A stretch of 64,000 nucleotides of DNA. It comes from Ignavibacteriales bacterium. GTDB lineage: Bacteria; Bacteroidota; Ignavibacteria; Ignavibacteriales; Ignavibacteriaceae. This document shows, in pieces, positions 43,004 to 51,699 of the stretch. The notes below the pieces were generated by a model. That model did no database searches, had not been told where the DNA came from, and saw nothing but the letters and a program-made list of their open reading frames with translations. Where the stretch lies: the NCBI GenBank assembly GCA_015709675.1, contig CP054182.1, positions 1,529,448 to 1,593,447 of the forward strand. The letters are read 5' to 3'. Position 1 is the first letter of the stretch. Every line of letters starts with the position of its first letter. A program made the translations under genes and the position numbers.

Positions 43004-43333
43004 GTGGAAGAAGGGTATATTAAAATCTGCCTACTTTCTGAACTGCAGGAGGGCAGGGGAAAACGGATATATATGGATGAACATCCTCTGGCGGTGTTTC
43101 TGGTGAAGGGCAGGGTCTATGTGACGGACAATATCTGTCCGCATCAGCATTCAAATATTTTGCATGAGGGATTTCTTGAACAGGGATTTGTCGTCTGTCC
43201 ATCACACGGGTGGTCATTTTCTCTGGAAACCGGAATGCAGCCGGATGGCAGAAGGGGGATTACTTCGTATCCAGTCCATGTCAGGCAGGGGGTGATCTAT
43301 GCAAAGTTTATCCCTAAAAAGTATTCCTGGTAA
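43004..43333 (+). CDS. Rieske [2Fe-2S] ferredoxin-like protein
   Basis: 109 residues from GTG 43004, preceded by GTAGGAGG. The two Rieske motifs are CPHQHS (Cys45, His47) and CPSHGW (Cys65, His68), the correct spacing for a [2Fe-2S] cluster with two Cys and two His ligands. There is no signal peptide or membrane anchor, so it is a soluble cytoplasmic ferredoxin of the NirD/dioxygenase type. It may donate electrons to a neighbouring enzyme. QueG, which follows directly, needs external electrons, but this link is only inferred. Confidence 0.9.
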   Translation: MEEGYIKICLLSELQEGRGKRIYMDEHPLAVFLVKGRVYVTDNICPHQHSNILHEGFLEQGFVVCPSHGWSFSLETGMQPDGRRGITSYPVHVRQGVIYAKFIPKKYSW

Positions 43334-44290
43334 GTGATGGAACTCAGCCGGGAAGATATTATCCGAAGACTTGCCGCGGAATTCGGTTTTGAGTTGTGCG
43401 GTTTCGCGAATGCTGAAGAACTTGAGAAAGAATCCGTTCATCTTGGTGCATGGCTTGAGCGCGGATATCATGCCGGAATGGCGTATATGGAACGGAATCA
43501 GGACAAACGGAAAAATCCCGCGCTTGTGCATGAAGGTGTCCGTTCGGTTATCTCCCTAGGGATGATATATAACACACCCGATCAGCATGAACACAGGGAA
43601 GGGGAAGGCAAGATTTCACGGTATGCGTGGGGGGATGATTATCACTATATCATGTGGGAGCGGCTGGAAAAAATGTGTGCCGCAATCCGCGGGATATATC
43701 CGGAGTTTACCTTCCGTTATTATGTGGATACAGGTCCTGTCATGGATAAAGTATGGGCAGTGAGAGCAGGTTTAGGGTGGATGGGAAAGCATACCAACAT
43801 TATCAGCCGGGAAAAAGGAAGCTGGTTTTTTATCGCGAATATTTTTACGAATCTTGTTTTAGCTCCGGACACACCTCTTGAAGATTTCTGCGGGAGCTGC
43901 ACCGCCTGCATTGATGCCTGCCCCACCGGTGCTATAGTGCAGCCCTGGCAGGTAGATGCGGGCAAATGTATATCCTATCTCACCATTGAAAATAAAGGGG
44001 AAATTAGTTCGGAATTTGACGGAAAGTTTGACGGCTGGATTTTTGGCTGTGATGTCTGCCAGGATGTCTGTCCGTGGAATAATAAATTCGGGGCGCTCAG
44101 CTCAGAAAAAGGATTTCTTCCCAGACATGGTGAAACAAGTCTTTCTCTTCAATATATTTCTGATCTTGATAACGGAAAATTCCGTGACCGGTTTAGCGGC
44201 AGTCCCGTGCTGAGAACAAAACTGAAAGGTCTGAAGCGGAACGCGGATTTTCTGAGCAGGAAGGACACAAATGAAGGGGGAAGGAAGTGA
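43334..44290 (+). CDS. queG: Epoxyqueuosine reductase
   Basis: 318 residues; GTG 43334 follows the previous stop directly and ATG 43337 is the second codon. QueG removes the epoxide oxygen in the last step of queuosine synthesis in tRNA, using cobalamin and two [4Fe-4S] clusters. The features fit: YYVDTGPVMDKVWAVRAGLGWMGKH, a first cluster CGSCTACIDACPTGAI and a second CDVCQDVCPWN. The family is cytoplasmic. The gene is last in the MBL-Rieske-queG run. Confidence 0.95.
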   Translation: MMELSREDIIRRLAAEFGFELCGFANAEELEKESVHLGAWLERGYHAGMAYMERNQDKRKNPALVHEGVRSVISLGMIYNTPDQHEHREGEGKISRYAWGDDYHYIMWERLEKMCAAIRGIYPEFTFRYYVDTGPVMDKVWAVRAGLGWMGKHTNIISREKGSWFFIANIFTNLVLAPDTPLEDFCGSCTACIDACPTGAIVQPWQVDAGKCISYLTIENKGEISSEFDGKFDGWIFGCDVCQDVCPWNNKFGALSSEKGFLPRHGETSLSLQYISDLDNGKFRDRFSGSPVLRTKLKGLKRNADFLSRKDTNEGGRK

Positions 44291-44350
44291 ATCCTTGAAA
44301 CGGGTTGGGTATCATATTATCATTATATTTAATTTTTTTGAAAGATCATA

Positions 44351-45304
44351 ATGAGCGAAAATCATCACAAAGTACTTATTATCGGTTCCGGCCCTGCCGG
44401 ACTTACCGCAGCACTCTATAATGGCCGTGCTAACCTGAGTCCTGTAATCTTTGAAGGACTTCAGCCAGGCGGACAGCTTACCATTACCACTGAGGTGGAA
44501 AATTATCCCGGATTTGAGCATGGCATTCAGGGGCCCCAGTTAATGGATATTATGCGAGCCCAGGCAGCACGCTTCGGGGCAAAGTCATTTTATAAAGAAG
44601 TAACAAAAGTTGACTTCAGCAGACATCCGTTCGTGATTGAATCTTATGATGAAGTGCATACTGCTGACGCGGTTATTATCTCCACCGGGGCTTCAGCAAA
44701 ACTTCTGGGACTGGAGAGCGAAAAGAAATTTATGGGTTACGGTGTTTCTGCCTGTGCTACCTGCGACGGCTTCTTTTTTAAAAACCAGAAGGTGCTTATT
44801 ATTGGCGGCGGGGATACTGCAATGGAAGAAGCATCATACCTGACAAAGCATGCCGCGGAGGTTGTTCTGGTTCACCGCCGGGATGAGTTCAGAGCTTCCA
44901 AGGTTATGGTTGACAGAGTGAAGAAAAATCCGAAGATCAGAATTGTGACCAGCAAAGTTCCCGTTGAAGTTCTCGGAAGCGAAGAAAACGGACGCAAGGT
45001 TATGACCGGTGTAAAATTGAAGGATACCAAAACAGGTGAGATAACTGTTGAGGAAGCAAACGGCCTTTTTATCGCTATCGGACATCAGCCCAATACTTCG
45101 CTCTTTAAGGGTGTCCTTGATATGGATGAAAACGGCTACCTGATCGTAAAACCCGGCTCAACCGCCACCAACATTCCGGGCGTTTTTGCGGCCGGAGATG
45201 TGGCTGACAGCAAATACCGGCAGGCAATAACCGCAGCTGGTACCGGATGTATGGCTGCTCTGGATGCAGAGCGCTGGCTGGAAGCAAACGGCCTCGGCCA
45301 CTAA
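44351..45304 (+). CDS. trxB: Thioredoxin-disulfide reductase
   Basis: 317 residues, typical length. FAD motif GSGPAGLTAALYNGRANL, redox-active CATC (Cys135, Cys138) in SACATCDGFFF, NADPH motif IIGGGDTAMEEASYL and HRRDEFRAS, and C-terminal FAD motif GVFAAGDVADSKYRQAITAAG. It transfers electrons from NADPH to thioredoxin. A terminator follows. Confidence 0.97.
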   Translation: MSENHHKVLIIGSGPAGLTAALYNGRANLSPVIFEGLQPGGQLTITTEVENYPGFEHGIQGPQLMDIMRAQAARFGAKSFYKEVTKVDFSRHPFVIESYDEVHTADAVIISTGASAKLLGLESEKKFMGYGVSACATCDGFFFKNQKVLIIGGGDTAMEEASYLTKHAAEVVLVHRRDEFRASKVMVDRVKKNPKIRIVTSKVPVEVLGSEENGRKVMTGVKLKDTKTGEITVEEANGLFIAIGHQPNTSLFKGVLDMDENGYLIVKPGSTATNIPGVFAAGDVADSKYRQAITAAGTGCMAALDAERWLEANGLGH

Positions 45305-45330
45305 TTTTTCCCGTTTTACCTTAAAAAATG

Positions 45331-45367
45331 ATCCCCCGCCTTGTTCAAAGAGGCAGGGGATTTTTTT
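45331..45367 (+). terminator. Rho-independent terminator of trxB
   Basis: ATCCCCCGCCT pairs with AGGCAGGGGAT (one mismatch) and seven Ts follow. Confidence 0.85.
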
Positions 45368-45596
45368 ATTATCCCTTATGATCTAATCATGAAGATTTTT
45401 GAGGCGGGGGAATGGTACTTGAGAAAATGTGATCTGTGAGGTACGCATCAGCTCTCTTCCGGTTTATCACTTCATTATCAAAAAAAATTATTTATATTCA
45501 ATCAGTGTCTCTTTTAATTTTCTTTCAGATGGTTCATGGCGGCAGAATACACGAAACCGTTTCAGAAAGGAACTTCACCATGCAGCAGGATAAAAA

Positions 45597-46091
45597 ATGG
45601 GTACACAGCAGAGTCTTCTGACCATACTTGCAATGATGCTGCTGACCATGCTATCAGTACGGATGAATTCAAACATCCTCCGCACGCAGGATATTACGCA
45701 GAATTCCAAATTCGGACTTACTGCCATTTCACTTGCTACATCACGGATTGAACTTGCCACGCGTCTCTCATTTGATGAAAACACCTATAATAATCCGCTG
45801 ACCAGCACCGCGCTGCTTACTTTTCCGGTTTCTTTTGGCGCTGATTCGGGTGAGACGGATCACACATTGTTTGATGATATTGACGATTATCATAATTATT
45901 CCGAAACAGATTCCACGCTCCCATCTGCTGTATATACTATCATCTCCAAAGTACGCTATCTTGAGCCGGTGAATCTTACCGCTTCATCCACGCCAACCTG
46001 GCACAAGCAGTTTTCCGTTTATGTAAGCAGCCCGAGCATGCAGGATACCGTGATGATGTCAACCGTTCTCAGTTACTGGTACTTCAGGTAG
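45597..46091 (+). CDS. Pseudopilin-like membrane protein 1
   Basis: 164 residues starting MGTQQSLLTILAMMLLTMLSVRMN: one N-terminal hydrophobic helix right after a Gly, then a soluble domain with SLATSRIELATRLSFDE, as in type II secretion or type IV minor pilins. If processed after Gly2 the leader would be only two residues. The usual Glu5 is absent. First of three such genes 4 and 12 bases apart, so they are almost certainly one operon and one assembly. AGGA precedes the start. No peptidase, ATPase or secretin gene is nearby. Confidence 0.65.
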   Translation: MGTQQSLLTILAMMLLTMLSVRMNSNILRTQDITQNSKFGLTAISLATSRIELATRLSFDENTYNNPLTSTALLTFPVSFGADSGETDHTLFDDIDDYHNYSETDSTLPSAVYTIISKVRYLEPVNLTASSTPTWHKQFSVYVSSPSMQDTVMMSTVLSYWYFR

Positions 46092-46095
46092 CAGT

Positions 46096-46701
46096 ATGGG
46101 TACTACAACGATTCTTGATATTATCGGCGCACTGGTGATCGGGGGAATTATGATGGCATCACTTCATTCTGTCAATCAGAATGTGCTGACCAATATGTAT
46201 TATTATAACTCTGATATCATCAATCAGTCTAATCTGGTGAGTGTGGTTGATTTTCTTGAAAGAGATATAAAACGGCTTGGATACAGTTCAGATCCTGCTC
46301 TGCTGCCCACCCCCGCTAAGTCAATCCTTGTGGCAGATACCTCGCGCATAAAGTTCGCGGGCGATATAGATAACAACGGGGTGATTGATACAGTAACCTA
46401 TTATATAGGGCCGCTCTCTGATCTGGCCTCAACGCCCAATCCCCGGGACAGAATTCTCTACCGCCGTATTGATCCGGGAGCCAGGGTCACACCAAATCCG
46501 GGTGTTACTGAATTTTCACTGCTGTTCTTTGATGCACTTTCAGATACGCTTCCTCTGCCCCTGCCGGCTTCAGAGACAGGAAGAATTGCCGCAATTCAGA
46601 TATCGGTTCGGGTAGAGAGCGCTAATTCAGTAGATGAGCAGTATGCGCTTGCGTTCTGGAGGCAGATACGTGTATCAGCAAGAAATCTGAAGAACAGATA
46701 G
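46096..46701 (+). CDS. Pseudopilin-like membrane protein 2 (PilW-like)
   Basis: 201 residues starting MGTTTILDIIGALVIGGIMMASLHS: Gly2 followed by a hydrophobic helix, then NQSNLVSVVDFLERDIKRLGYSS, a pattern typical of PilW/GspJ minor pilins (helix, then an N-terminal amphipathic stretch ending R-xxGY). The C-terminal domain has beta strands (TVTYYIGPL; AIQISVRVES) and ends FWRQIRVSARNLKNR, also PilW-like. Middle gene of the three-gene unit. Confidence 0.7.
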   Translation: MGTTTILDIIGALVIGGIMMASLHSVNQNVLTNMYYYNSDIINQSNLVSVVDFLERDIKRLGYSSDPALLPTPAKSILVADTSRIKFAGDIDNNGVIDTVTYYIGPLSDLASTPNPRDRILYRRIDPGARVTPNPGVTEFSLLFFDALSDTLPLPLPASETGRIAAIQISVRVESANSVDEQYALAFWRQIRVSARNLKNR

Positions 46702-46713
46702 GAGTATATATCT

Positions 46714-47931
46714 ATGTTTGGCAAAGCATCCATAATCCTGGTTATTGGTTTTTCGATGATCTTCATGCTCTATCAGCAAAATCTGATTACATCGCAGTCA
46801 GGCTCAGTCATCACCTATTCAGACTATTATTCAAAAATTGCAGCAAGAGACCTTGCCGTGGCGGCGGCTAACCTTGCCTGCAATCAGATATTTATTGATC
46901 CCGAATGGGAGTCAAACTATTCAGGAACATCATTTATGGGGGGTAAAATATCCATAACGGTTAAAGATTTAAGTTCAACCAAAAAAGAAATAACAGCAAT
47001 CTCACAGACCAGTGCGTATAAGGATACAATCGTAATTGTTCTAAGTACAAGTAATTTCGGAAGATTTGCCTACTATGCTGCAATTGCACCCGGTAATATC
47101 TTTTATGTAACTGGTGATACCGTGTGGGGACCAATGCATGTGCAGGGATTTCTTAACGTGAACGGTTCACCGGTATTTATGGGTAAAGTTACTGCAAGCA
47201 AAGGAATAAAATATGGTTCGCCGGGCAGTACGCCTATTTTTAACGGCGGTTATGAAGGCGGGGTGAACCTGACCATCCCGGAAGATCTTAATGATGTATA
47301 TGCGGCTGCAACGGCTTCGGGCAAAGTGTTTTCCGGTTACAATGATGTGTGGCTGGAATTCCTCAGTAATGGAACTGTAAACTATAAAACTTCGCTTGCC
47401 GCGGCCTGGACAAATACTTCACTCAGCAATTTAACTGCAAACGGTGTAATTGCTGTTGATAAAGGGAATTTGCATATAAAAGGCAAGGTAAAGGGAAGAG
47501 TTACTGTTTATGCGGGAGCGAGTTCAGGAGGCGGGAGCGGTAATATATTTATTGATGATGATATCACGTATGTGGGCAACCCCCTTGATCCTTCATGCAC
47601 GGATATGCTTGGAATAGTTGCATCGAACAATGTGCTTATTGCTGATAAACCGGAAACAAAAGGTGATGTAACCATTCACGGCAGCATTTTTAATTTTGGC
47701 GGGGGCATTACCGTTGAAAATTTAAACAGTATCGGCAAGCAGGGAGTAATACGGCTGGTTGGCGGGCTTATTCAAAGACAGGGTCAGGTGGTAAATATAT
47801 ATAACGAGAATGATAACGTTATCTTAAAGGGTTACAGTCTGAATATCAGATATGATAGCCGGTTGCTGCTCAATACGCCGCCGGAGTTCCCCGCAACGGG
47901 GAGTTATGAAATTCTCTCCTGGCGGGAATAG
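46714..47931 (+). CDS. DUF4900/PilX-like pseudopilin-associated protein
   Basis: 405 residues starting MFGKASIILVIGFSMIFMLYQQN, again a Gly within the first three residues followed by a membrane helix. Residues about 30-110 resemble PilX-like N-terminal regions (DYYSKIAARDLAVAAANLACNQIF). The large C-terminal part is a repetitive beta-helix-like domain (GNIFYVTGDTVWGPMHVQGFLNVNG; SIFNFGGGITVENLNS) seen in DUF4900 proteins of this phylum. It may be the tip or cargo of the pseudopilus. Last gene of the unit. Confidence 0.7.
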   Translation: MFGKASIILVIGFSMIFMLYQQNLITSQSGSVITYSDYYSKIAARDLAVAAANLACNQIFIDPEWESNYSGTSFMGGKISITVKDLSSTKKEITAISQTSAYKDTIVIVLSTSNFGRFAYYAAIAPGNIFYVTGDTVWGPMHVQGFLNVNGSPVFMGKVTASKGIKYGSPGSTPIFNGGYEGGVNLTIPEDLNDVYAAATASGKVFSGYNDVWLEFLSNGTVNYKTSLAAAWTNTSLSNLTANGVIAVDKGNLHIKGKVKGRVTVYAGASSGGGSGNIFIDDDITYVGNPLDPSCTDMLGIVASNNVLIADKPETKGDVTIHGSIFNFGGGITVENLNSIGKQGVIRLVGGLIQRQGQVVNIYNENDNVILKGYSLNIRYDSRLLLNTPPEFPATGSYEILSWRE

Positions 47932-47955
47932 TCTTTAACCCGCTCTGATGCCGGG

Positions 47956-48807
47956 TTATTTCAGTCTGACGATTCCATTTTTTACCGTCAGAAAATTTTC
48001 CTCCTCAAGCTGCGCGAGTATATCTTCTTTTTCCGGATGCTGAATTCCCGAGAGGAGAGACTTCTTTTCTGCTGTTTTTTCTTTAAGCAGTGTTTTTAGT
48101 ATATATCCCCGCGCCTCGCGTCTCGAACCCTTAAAGCTGCTTTGTTTGGTTAATGGAGGGTAGAGTTTTTTTACTCCGGCGGAAAGGGATGCACCGTAAT
48201 CCATCAGTGCATTATGCCAAAGGGCTGACTTACCGCGGGGTATAAGCTGTTTCGCGATTACTCTCAGCTCATCATTACTTACGCTGTTATCCAGTCCAAG
48301 TTCGTGCAGCAAAACCCGCCGTATATTAATATCAACAACCGGAACGGGTTTATTAAACGCAAACGCAAGAATTGCAGCGGAGGTATATTCGCCTATTCCG
48401 GGGAGCTTCTGTAGCAATTTTTCCTCCTGCGGAAATTTTCCGTCATAGATTCTGAGTAATTCCTGAGCTGCCGTACGGAGCCGGAGCGCCCGTGAGTTGT
48501 ATCCCAGTCCTGACCAGAGTTTCAGGAGAACAGGTGTTTTTACCCGGGCTAATGACTGAAGATCAGGGAGTTTTGAAATAAACCGTTCATAATATTCACG
48601 TACCCTGCCCGCCTGAGTCTGCTGAAGCATAAACTCTGATACCAGAATATGGTATGGGTTGTTTGTGTTCCTCCAGGGCAGATCACGCCCCTCCTTTGCG
48701 TAAAAGGAGAGGATTTTCTTCCTCAACTTCATCAGTGATGTTTTGTCTCTGACAGCGCCCTTAATTCTATGTGCGGATTTAAATTCTTTTGTGATTTTTT
48801 GCTTCAT
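47956..48807 (-). CDS. mutY: MutY-like adenine DNA glycosylase lacking the Fe-S cluster
   Basis: 283 residues. The HhH-GPD core is complete: catalytic Glu in HILVSEFMLQQTQAGRVREYY, helix-hairpin-helix LQKLPGIGEYTSAAILAFAF and Asp in VPVVDINIRRVLLHELG. The usual C-terminal cluster ligands of MutY are not there: the region DYGASLSAGVKKLYPPLTKQ has no cysteine. The NUDIX-like C-terminal domain that recognises 8-oxoguanine is missing or replaced by about 60 residues. It probably removes adenine opposite 8-oxoguanine, though A/G specificity is not certain. A later ATG (residue 26) is also possible as start. Confidence 0.8.
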   Translation of the reverse strand: MKQKITKEFKSAHRIKGAVRDKTSLMKLRKKILSFYAKEGRDLPWRNTNNPYHILVSEFMLQQTQAGRVREYYERFISKLPDLQSLARVKTPVLLKLWSGLGYNSRALRLRTAAQELLRIYDGKFPQEEKLLQKLPGIGEYTSAAILAFAFNKPVPVVDINIRRVLLHELGLDNSVSNDELRVIAKQLIPRGKSALWHNALMDYGASLSAGVKKLYPPLTKQSSFKGSRREARGYILKTLLKEKTAEKKSLLSGIQHPEKEDILAQLEEENFLTVKNGIVRLK

Positions 48808-49009
48808 TTGGTCTTCATCACACGGGTTTTTTTATCTGAACAAATTTAAGTAACATTCCGTTGTGAAAATCTGATTTCACTGTCAGGAATTCTATCAGAC
48901 TTCATGGTTAATCAGCAAAGGGGCTGACTCTCGGGTTATTTTCGTCAGTATAAATCAATCCCTTTGCCGGTACACTGCTTTCTTTCACTTGATTAAATAG
49001 GTTTTTTTC

Positions 49010-49468
49010 ATGCAGGAACAGAAAAGCCCCGGTAAGGAGGCTTTGAAATCCGCGTATTCATATACGCTTAATTTTATGGGTTATATCACGGAAGATGAGA
49101 TTCATAATCTTCCGGATAGTTCCGGTGTATTCTGTGTTTATGAGGCCTCACGGCCCGATCACAGCCCTGGTATGGTTATGGAACGGCTGCTTTATATCGG
49201 CGAGGCGGGCAATTTAAGGAACCGTTTACTTAACTGTGAACATATGAGTGTCTGGCAGTTTTCCGTTAAAGCGAAAAACCGGCTGGCTTTCTCATATGCC
49301 CTAATTGACTCTTTCAACCGGCTGCGCGTTAATGCAGCACTGGTCTTTTATCATAAACCCCCTTTTAATAAAGAATATCTGGAGAATTTTCCGTTTCATC
49401 CGACCATTGTGAGAAGCAGAGGAGAAACTTCCCTGCTTGATACGATGTTTTCGGTGGCGAGAAAGTAA
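49010..49468 (+). CDS. Small GIY-YIG-like domain protein
   Basis: 152 residues. SSGVFCVYEAS followed by RLLYIGEAGNLRNRLLNCEHM is the GIY..YIG pattern with the conserved Arg, and HKPPFNKEYLENFPF later resembles the tail of the domain with its acidic metal ligand. No second domain is present. It could be a stand-alone nuclease or a degenerate one that binds nucleic acid. Its target is unknown. ATG 49010 is preceded by AT-rich sequence without a clear ribosome-binding site. Confidence 0.6.
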   Translation: MQEQKSPGKEALKSAYSYTLNFMGYITEDEIHNLPDSSGVFCVYEASRPDHSPGMVMERLLYIGEAGNLRNRLLNCEHMSVWQFSVKAKNRLAFSYALIDSFNRLRVNAALVFYHKPPFNKEYLENFPFHPTIVRSRGETSLLDTMFSVARK

Positions 49469-49742
49469 GACCCCTCGACTCCGCTCGGGGACCGCCCCTC
49501 CTCCGACAAGTCGGAGCGGGGACCGGTTGAGTACGCTCGGGGACCGGTTGAGTGCACTCGGGGACCAGTTGAGTACGATTGGGGACCGGTCTTTTGACAA
49601 GCCGGGGATGTCCCTTCTTACTTATTGTGAGGGCTTTGTGTCCTGAATAAGTCTCAAACCAGATCAGAATTCCCCTTTAAGAACTCTCCGGATATTCGGA
49701 TATTTACGGTTCAATTTTTTTTCATTTCAGGAAACCCACACT
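49469..49742. repeat. 21-bp tandem repeat GGGGACCGGTTGAGTACGCTC
   Basis: 274 bases without a gene. Three and a half copies of a 21-bp unit run from 49518 to 49589, preceded by a CCCTCGACTCCGCTCGGGG palindrome (49473-49491) and a CTCCGACAAGTCGGAG hairpin. Downstream is the leader of ettA. Confidence 0.8.
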
Positions 49743-51428
49743 TTGGCAGTTGAAGTCAATAAAATAATTTACTCCATGATAGGGGTAAGCAAATATTATA
49801 ACAAAAAAGCAGTCCTTAAGGATATTTACCTCTCCTACTTTTACGGGGCAAAAATCGGTGTTCTCGGTCTTAACGGCTCGGGGAAAAGCAGTCTCTTAAA
49901 AATCCTTGCCGGAGTTGATAAAGAGTTTAACGGCGAAACTACGGTTTCCCCCGGTTACACAATCGGCTATCTTGAACAGGAACCGCAGCTTGATGAAACC
50001 AAGACCGTAAAGGAAATCGTCCAGCAGAGTGTGCAGAACATTGTTGACCTGCTAAGGGAGTTTGATGAAATTAACGCAAAGTTTGCCGAGCCGATGGATG
50101 ATGACGAGATGACTAGGCTCCTCGAAAAACAGGGAGAGGTTCAGGAAAAACTTGATGCAAATAACGCATGGGATCTTGATGCACGCCTTGAAATGGCGAT
50201 GGATGCACTCCGCTGTCCGGACGGAGATACTCCGGTAAAAGTTTTATCAGGCGGAGAAAAGCGCCGTGTTGCACTCTGCCGTCTGCTGCTCACCAAGCCG
50301 GATATATTGCTGCTTGATGAACCAACAAACCATCTTGATGCTGAAACTGTTGCATGGCTTGAGCGCCATCTGCAGGAATATGCAGGAACAGTTATTGCAG
50401 TAACCCACGACCGTTACTTTCTTGATAATGTAGCTGGATGGATTCTTGAGCTTGATAACGGTGAGGGAATTCCATACAAAGGAAATTACTCCTCCTGGCT
50501 TGAGCAGAAGCAGCAGCGTCTTGCTCTTGAAGAGAAACGGGAGTCTGAACGCCAGCGGACGCTTGCCAGAGAGTTGGAATGGATTCGCATGGCACCAAAA
50601 GCACGTCATGCAAAATCAAAAGCAAGAATTACCGCTTATGAAAACCTGCTCGCGCAGAAAAACGAACAGCGTGAAAAAGAACTTCAGTTATATATACCGC
50701 CCGGGCCGCGCCTCGGCAATACCGTAATCAATGCCGAAGGTGTGATGAAAGCGTATGGAGATAATATCCTGGTTGAGGATATGAATTTCTCCATTCCGGC
50801 AGGAGCCATCGTTGGAATCATCGGACCTAACGGAGCAGGTAAAACAACTCTCTTTAAAATGATTAACGGTGTTGAGAAACCTGATGCAGGAAATCTTATA
50901 GTAGGTGAAACAGTAAAACTCGCTTATGCAGATCAGAACCGCGAAGCGCTTAAAGCTGATAAGTCAATCTGGGAACTGGTTTCAGGCGGTGAGGATATCA
51001 TAACACTGGGAAACCGTCAGGTGAACTCTCGTGCTTATGTGGCACAGTTTAACTTTTCCGGAGCAGACCAGCAGAAAAAAGTTTCTGTGCTCTCTGGCGG
51101 AGAAAGAAACCGTGTGCAGCTTGCGCTTATGCTCAAAGAAGAAGCAAATGTACTTTTACTTGATGAGCCGACCAATGATCTGGATGTGAACACCATGCGT
51201 GCCCTTGAAGAAGGCATCGAAAACTTCGCCGGCTGCGCACTGATTATCTCTCACGACCGGTGGTTCCTTGACCGCATTGTTACTCATATTCTGGCTTTTG
51301 AAGGGGAAAGTAAAGTAGTCTTTTTTGAAGGCAGCTACTCTGAGTATGAAGCTAAGCGCAAAGAGCGGCTCGGCATTGATGCAGACCAGCCCCACAGAAT
51401 AAAATACCGCCACCTCACGAGACAATAG
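49743..51428 (+). CDS. ettA: Energy-dependent translational throttle protein EttA (ABC-F)
   Basis: 561 residues from TTG 49743. Two ABC cassettes: Walker A GVLGLNGSGKSSLLKIL with signature LSGGEKRRVALC and Walker B LLLLDEPTNHLDAE, and second Walker A GIIGPNGAGKTTLFKM with LSGGERNRVQLA and VLLLDEPTNDLD. The P-site tRNA-interacting linker carries AREREW-like ARELEWIRMAPKARHAKSKARI. EttA binds the ribosomal E site and adjusts initiation to ATP/ADP ratio. The length fits EttA (about 555). Confidence 0.95.
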   Translation: MAVEVNKIIYSMIGVSKYYNKKAVLKDIYLSYFYGAKIGVLGLNGSGKSSLLKILAGVDKEFNGETTVSPGYTIGYLEQEPQLDETKTVKEIVQQSVQNIVDLLREFDEINAKFAEPMDDDEMTRLLEKQGEVQEKLDANNAWDLDARLEMAMDALRCPDGDTPVKVLSGGEKRRVALCRLLLTKPDILLLDEPTNHLDAETVAWLERHLQEYAGTVIAVTHDRYFLDNVAGWILELDNGEGIPYKGNYSSWLEQKQQRLALEEKRESERQRTLARELEWIRMAPKARHAKSKARITAYENLLAQKNEQREKELQLYIPPGPRLGNTVINAEGVMKAYGDNILVEDMNFSIPAGAIVGIIGPNGAGKTTLFKMINGVEKPDAGNLIVGETVKLAYADQNREALKADKSIWELVSGGEDIITLGNRQVNSRAYVAQFNFSGADQQKKVSVLSGGERNRVQLALMLKEEANVLLLDEPTNDLDVNTMRALEEGIENFAGCALIISHDRWFLDRIVTHILAFEGESKVVFFEGSYSEYEAKRKERLGIDADQPHRIKYRHLTRQ

Positions 51429-51548
51429 GTCAATGAATTATGAAGTATGAAGTATGAATAGGTGAGCACAATTCACCAGATTGTCGCTAATGTCTTCGGA
51501 GTCCTTTAAGTCCTTCATTTTTAGAGCCAAGTATAAATAACAAATAAT

Positions 51549-51583
51549 AACCCCCGGCAGCCACAGCAGTCGGGGGTTTTTAT
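51549..51583 (+). terminator. Rho-independent terminator of ettA
   Basis: AACCCCCG/CGGGGGTT hairpin followed by TTTATTTT. An ATGAAGTATGAAGTATGAA run lies upstream at about 51437. Confidence 0.85.
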
Positions 51584-51699
51584 TTTGATATAAAATTTAG
51601 TGCATCCTGAACCGGCTGCGGTCAGCCCAAAACACCCCCTAATTCCATTTCCCCCTCCCTGCAAATTGAGTATATTTGCAATTCACTTTTTACGAGTTT

